Shown here piece after piece: positions 62,592 through 64,000 of a stretch of 64,000 bases of DNA. The DNA lies in contig NZ_JAGIAS010000005.1 of the NCBI RefSeq assembly GCF_017744695.1, positions 372,001 through 436,000 of the forward strand, given 5' to 3'. The notes beneath the pieces are model-generated. The model was not told the origin of the DNA, searched no databases, and saw only the letters and a list, made by a program, of their open reading frames with translations. The position numbers and the translations under genes are program-made. How positions within the stretch are numbered: position 1 is the stretch's first letter; the number at the start of each line of letters is the position of its first letter. This stretch comes from Dyadobacter sp. Lineage in GTDB: Bacteria; Bacteroidota; Bacteroidia; Cytophagales; Spirosomataceae.

Positions 62592-62611
62592 CCGTCGACT
62601 TAAGTCGACGG
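62592..62611. repeat. REP-like 20-bp palindrome, GACTTMAGTC core (copy 2)
   Basis: CCGTC-GACTTAAGTC-GACGG, perfect palindrome. Shares the core with 29550-29569, while the flanks differ and stay complementary within each copy. Confidence 0.65.
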
Positions 62612-62627
62612 TACTAGATTAAAATTG

Positions 62628-62694
62628 ATTCTCAAGAGCTAGATTGATCTTGATTCTCAAGAGCTAGATTGATCTTAATTCTCAAAAGCTCAGC
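62628..62694. repeat. 25-bp tandem repeat, 2.7 copies
   Basis: Two complete 25-bp copies (62628-62652 and 62653-62677, 24 of 25 identical) beginning ATTCTCAAGAGCTAG, and a partial third copy. Ends 8 bp before the mtaB stop. No coding frame. Confidence 0.85.
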
Positions 62695-62702
62695 TTCTAT
62701 TT

Positions 62703-64000
62703 CTAATGCACTAAAATCTCTTCCCGCACCTCAGTCACTTCCATCAGTCCCTCCGCATTAATATGATCATACCGCACCTCCTTCGTTTCATTAATCAGCA
62801 GCGGATCATACTTCACAGCCACGCGTACATAGTTACCCGTAAATCCAAGCATCTGCCCATTCTGCACCTCATCTTCAAAAAGGACTTTACCCTCCTTGCC
62901 GATCTGGCTTTCGTAGAAGAAGCGTTTTTTCTTATCCGAAAGAATGTGCAGCATTTTGGAACGTTCCGCCCGTTCGGCTTTGGGAACAATGGGACGGATC
63001 GCCAACGCGGTCGTATTTTCTCTTTCTGAATAGGTAAATACGTGCAGATAAGAAACTTCCAGTTCATTCAGGAAGTGGTAAGTTTCTTCAAAAAGCTCCT
63101 TCGTTTCACCCGCGTGGCCTACGATCACATCCACGCCAATGCAGCAGTCCGGCATGAGCGACTTGATTTTCGCCACGCGCTCCGCATACAGTTCACGCTT
63201 GTACCGGCGCTTCATCAGGCCAAGGACTTTGTTGGAGCCTGACTGCAATGGAATATGGAAATGGGGCGCAAAACGTTTGGACTGTGCCACAAATTCGATG
63301 ATCTCGTCGGTTAGCAAGTTGGGCTCGATGGAAGAAATGCGGAAACGCTCGATACCTTCCACCTCGTCCAGTGCTTTGATCAGATCCAGGAAAGTTTCTT
63401 CGCGAACGCCATTACGCAAGCCGAAGTCACCGATGTTCACGCCCGTGAGCACGATTTCCTTCACGTCGCGCGCGGCGATGTCACGGGCTGCCTTTACGAT
63501 ATTTTCGATACTGTCCGACCGGCTTTTCCCGCGTGCCAGCGGGATCGTGCAATACGCGCACGGGTAGTCGCAGCCGTCCTGCACTTTCAGGAACGTACGC
63601 GTGCGGTCGTTGAGCGAATAGGACGTATGGTATTCGATGGCATTGTCGATCGTAGAGGCGATTACCTGTGCCGGCTGCCCGGACGGCGCTTTTTCGAATG
63701 TATCGATCAATTCCACGAGCCGGAATTTCTCGGCAGCGCCCAAAACCGCGTCGACGCCGGGAATCTCGGAGATCTCTTTCGGTTTCAGCTGCGCGTAGCA
63801 GCCGATGATCGCCACGTAGCCGTCGGCGTTGATCTTTTGGGCCTCGCGCACGATCTTGCGGCATTTCTTGTCCGCATTCTCGGTCACCGAGCAGGTGTTG
63901 ATGATAAAAATATCCGGGTTTTCGTTGAACTCCACTTTGGTATAGCCCTTATCCTCGAACATCCGTCCGATCGAAGAGCTTTCAGAGTAATTCAGCTTGC
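62703..64000 (-). CDS. mtaB: tRNA t6A37 methylthiotransferase MtaB (5' end outside window)
   Basis: About 432 residues visible; the frame continues past the right edge (visible upstream residues KLNYSESSSIGR before the internal Met at 63962). The N-terminal 4Fe-4S domain has Cys in NTCSVTENADKKC, and the radical SAM motif is CDYPCAYC. A C-terminal TRAM-like domain follows. It adds a methylthio group to t6A37 of tRNA using two iron-sulfur clusters and SAM. Incomplete because of the window edge, not truncated. Confidence 0.93.
   Translation of the reverse strand, partial: KLNYSESSSIGRMFEDKGYTKVEFNENPDIFIINTCSVTENADKKCRKIVREAQKINADGYVAIIGCYAQLKPKEISEIPGVDAVLGAAEKFRLVELIDTFEKAPSGQPAQVIASTIDNAIEYHTSYSLNDRTRTFLKVQDGCDYPCAYCTIPLARGKSRSDSIENIVKAARDIAARDVKEIVLTGVNIGDFGLRNGVREETFLDLIKALDEVEGIERFRISSIEPNLLTDEIIEFVAQSKRFAPHFHIPLQSGSNKVLGLMKRRYKRELYAERVAKIKSLMPDCCIGVDVIVGHAGETKELFEETYHFLNELEVSYLHVFTYSERENTTALAIRPIVPKAERAERSKMLHILSDKKKRFFYESQIGKEGKVLFEDEVQNGQMLGFTGNYVRVAVKYDPLLINETKEVRYDHINAEGLMEVTEVREEILVH

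Overview
The window looks like part of the chromosome of a Bacteroidota bacterium of the order Cytophagales, most like Dyadobacter or a close relative. The taxon is an inference from gene content. The evidence is two proteins with type IX secretion (T9SS) C-terminal sorting domains, DUF4199 and DUF983 proteins, a stand-alone CheB/CheR pair behind large hybrid kinases, a Fdx/TrxR-like FNR pair, and promoters of the Bacteroidota type (TTTG or TTG, about 19 to 22 bases, then TAnnTTTG). No rRNA, tRNA, CRISPR array, phage or insertion sequence was seen. The last gene (mtaB) runs off the right edge.

Layout. 1-200: an unusual array of about 13 ten-base units. 0.2-8.5 kb: DUF4199 protein, an LRR-like T9SS cargo, a MauG-like di-heme peroxidase translationally coupled to a purple acid phosphatase-like T9SS cargo, an AraC regulator and a DUF983 protein. 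8.6-15.6 kb: a five-gene signalling operon on the minus strand (REC-PAS-kinase, CHASE3 hybrid kinase with three receivers, single receiver, CheR, CheB). 15.9-19.9 kb: lipoprotein, a 55-residue protein, THUMP RNA methyltransferase, and a thioredoxin-reductase-like flavoprotein with its TetR regulator, each of the last two behind a copy of the same palindrome. 19.9-23.6 kb: MFS transporter plus a heme-containing membrane-bound dehydrogenase-like lipoprotein. 23.8-31 kb: SurE, lipid kinase, FNR and 2Fe-2S ferredoxin, SGNH lipoprotein, DinB-like enzyme, the Anbu proteasome-like protein, M28 peptidase. 31-49 kb: RND/MMPL exporter, methyltransferase, orphan TPR kinase, and housekeeping genes (AAG, YicC, PdxA, 2-hydroxyacid dehydrogenase, L25, Prs, PAP2, TrpS, DnaE, thioredoxin) with two toxin-antitoxin modules. 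49.6-58 kb: a seven-gene minus-strand cluster with a GCS2-type carboxylate-amine ligase, two ATP-grasp-like enzymes, a class I glutamine amidotransferase, a class III aminotransferase, an epimerase-like protein and an esterase, plus a second esterase divergent from it. 58-64 kb: LuxC-like acyl-CoA reductase with a divergent 8-Cys ferredoxin, a porin and ammonium transporter operon, and mtaB.

Best candidates for new biology: the 49.6-57 kb amidoligase cluster, in which one ATP-grasp enzyme carries a roughly 119-residue Ala/Lys/Pro-rich tail; the decamer array at the left edge; the duplicated TGTCTCA-N4-TGAGACA operator; and several intergenic palindromes, two of which share a GACTTMAGTC core inside unrelated but self-complementary arms.
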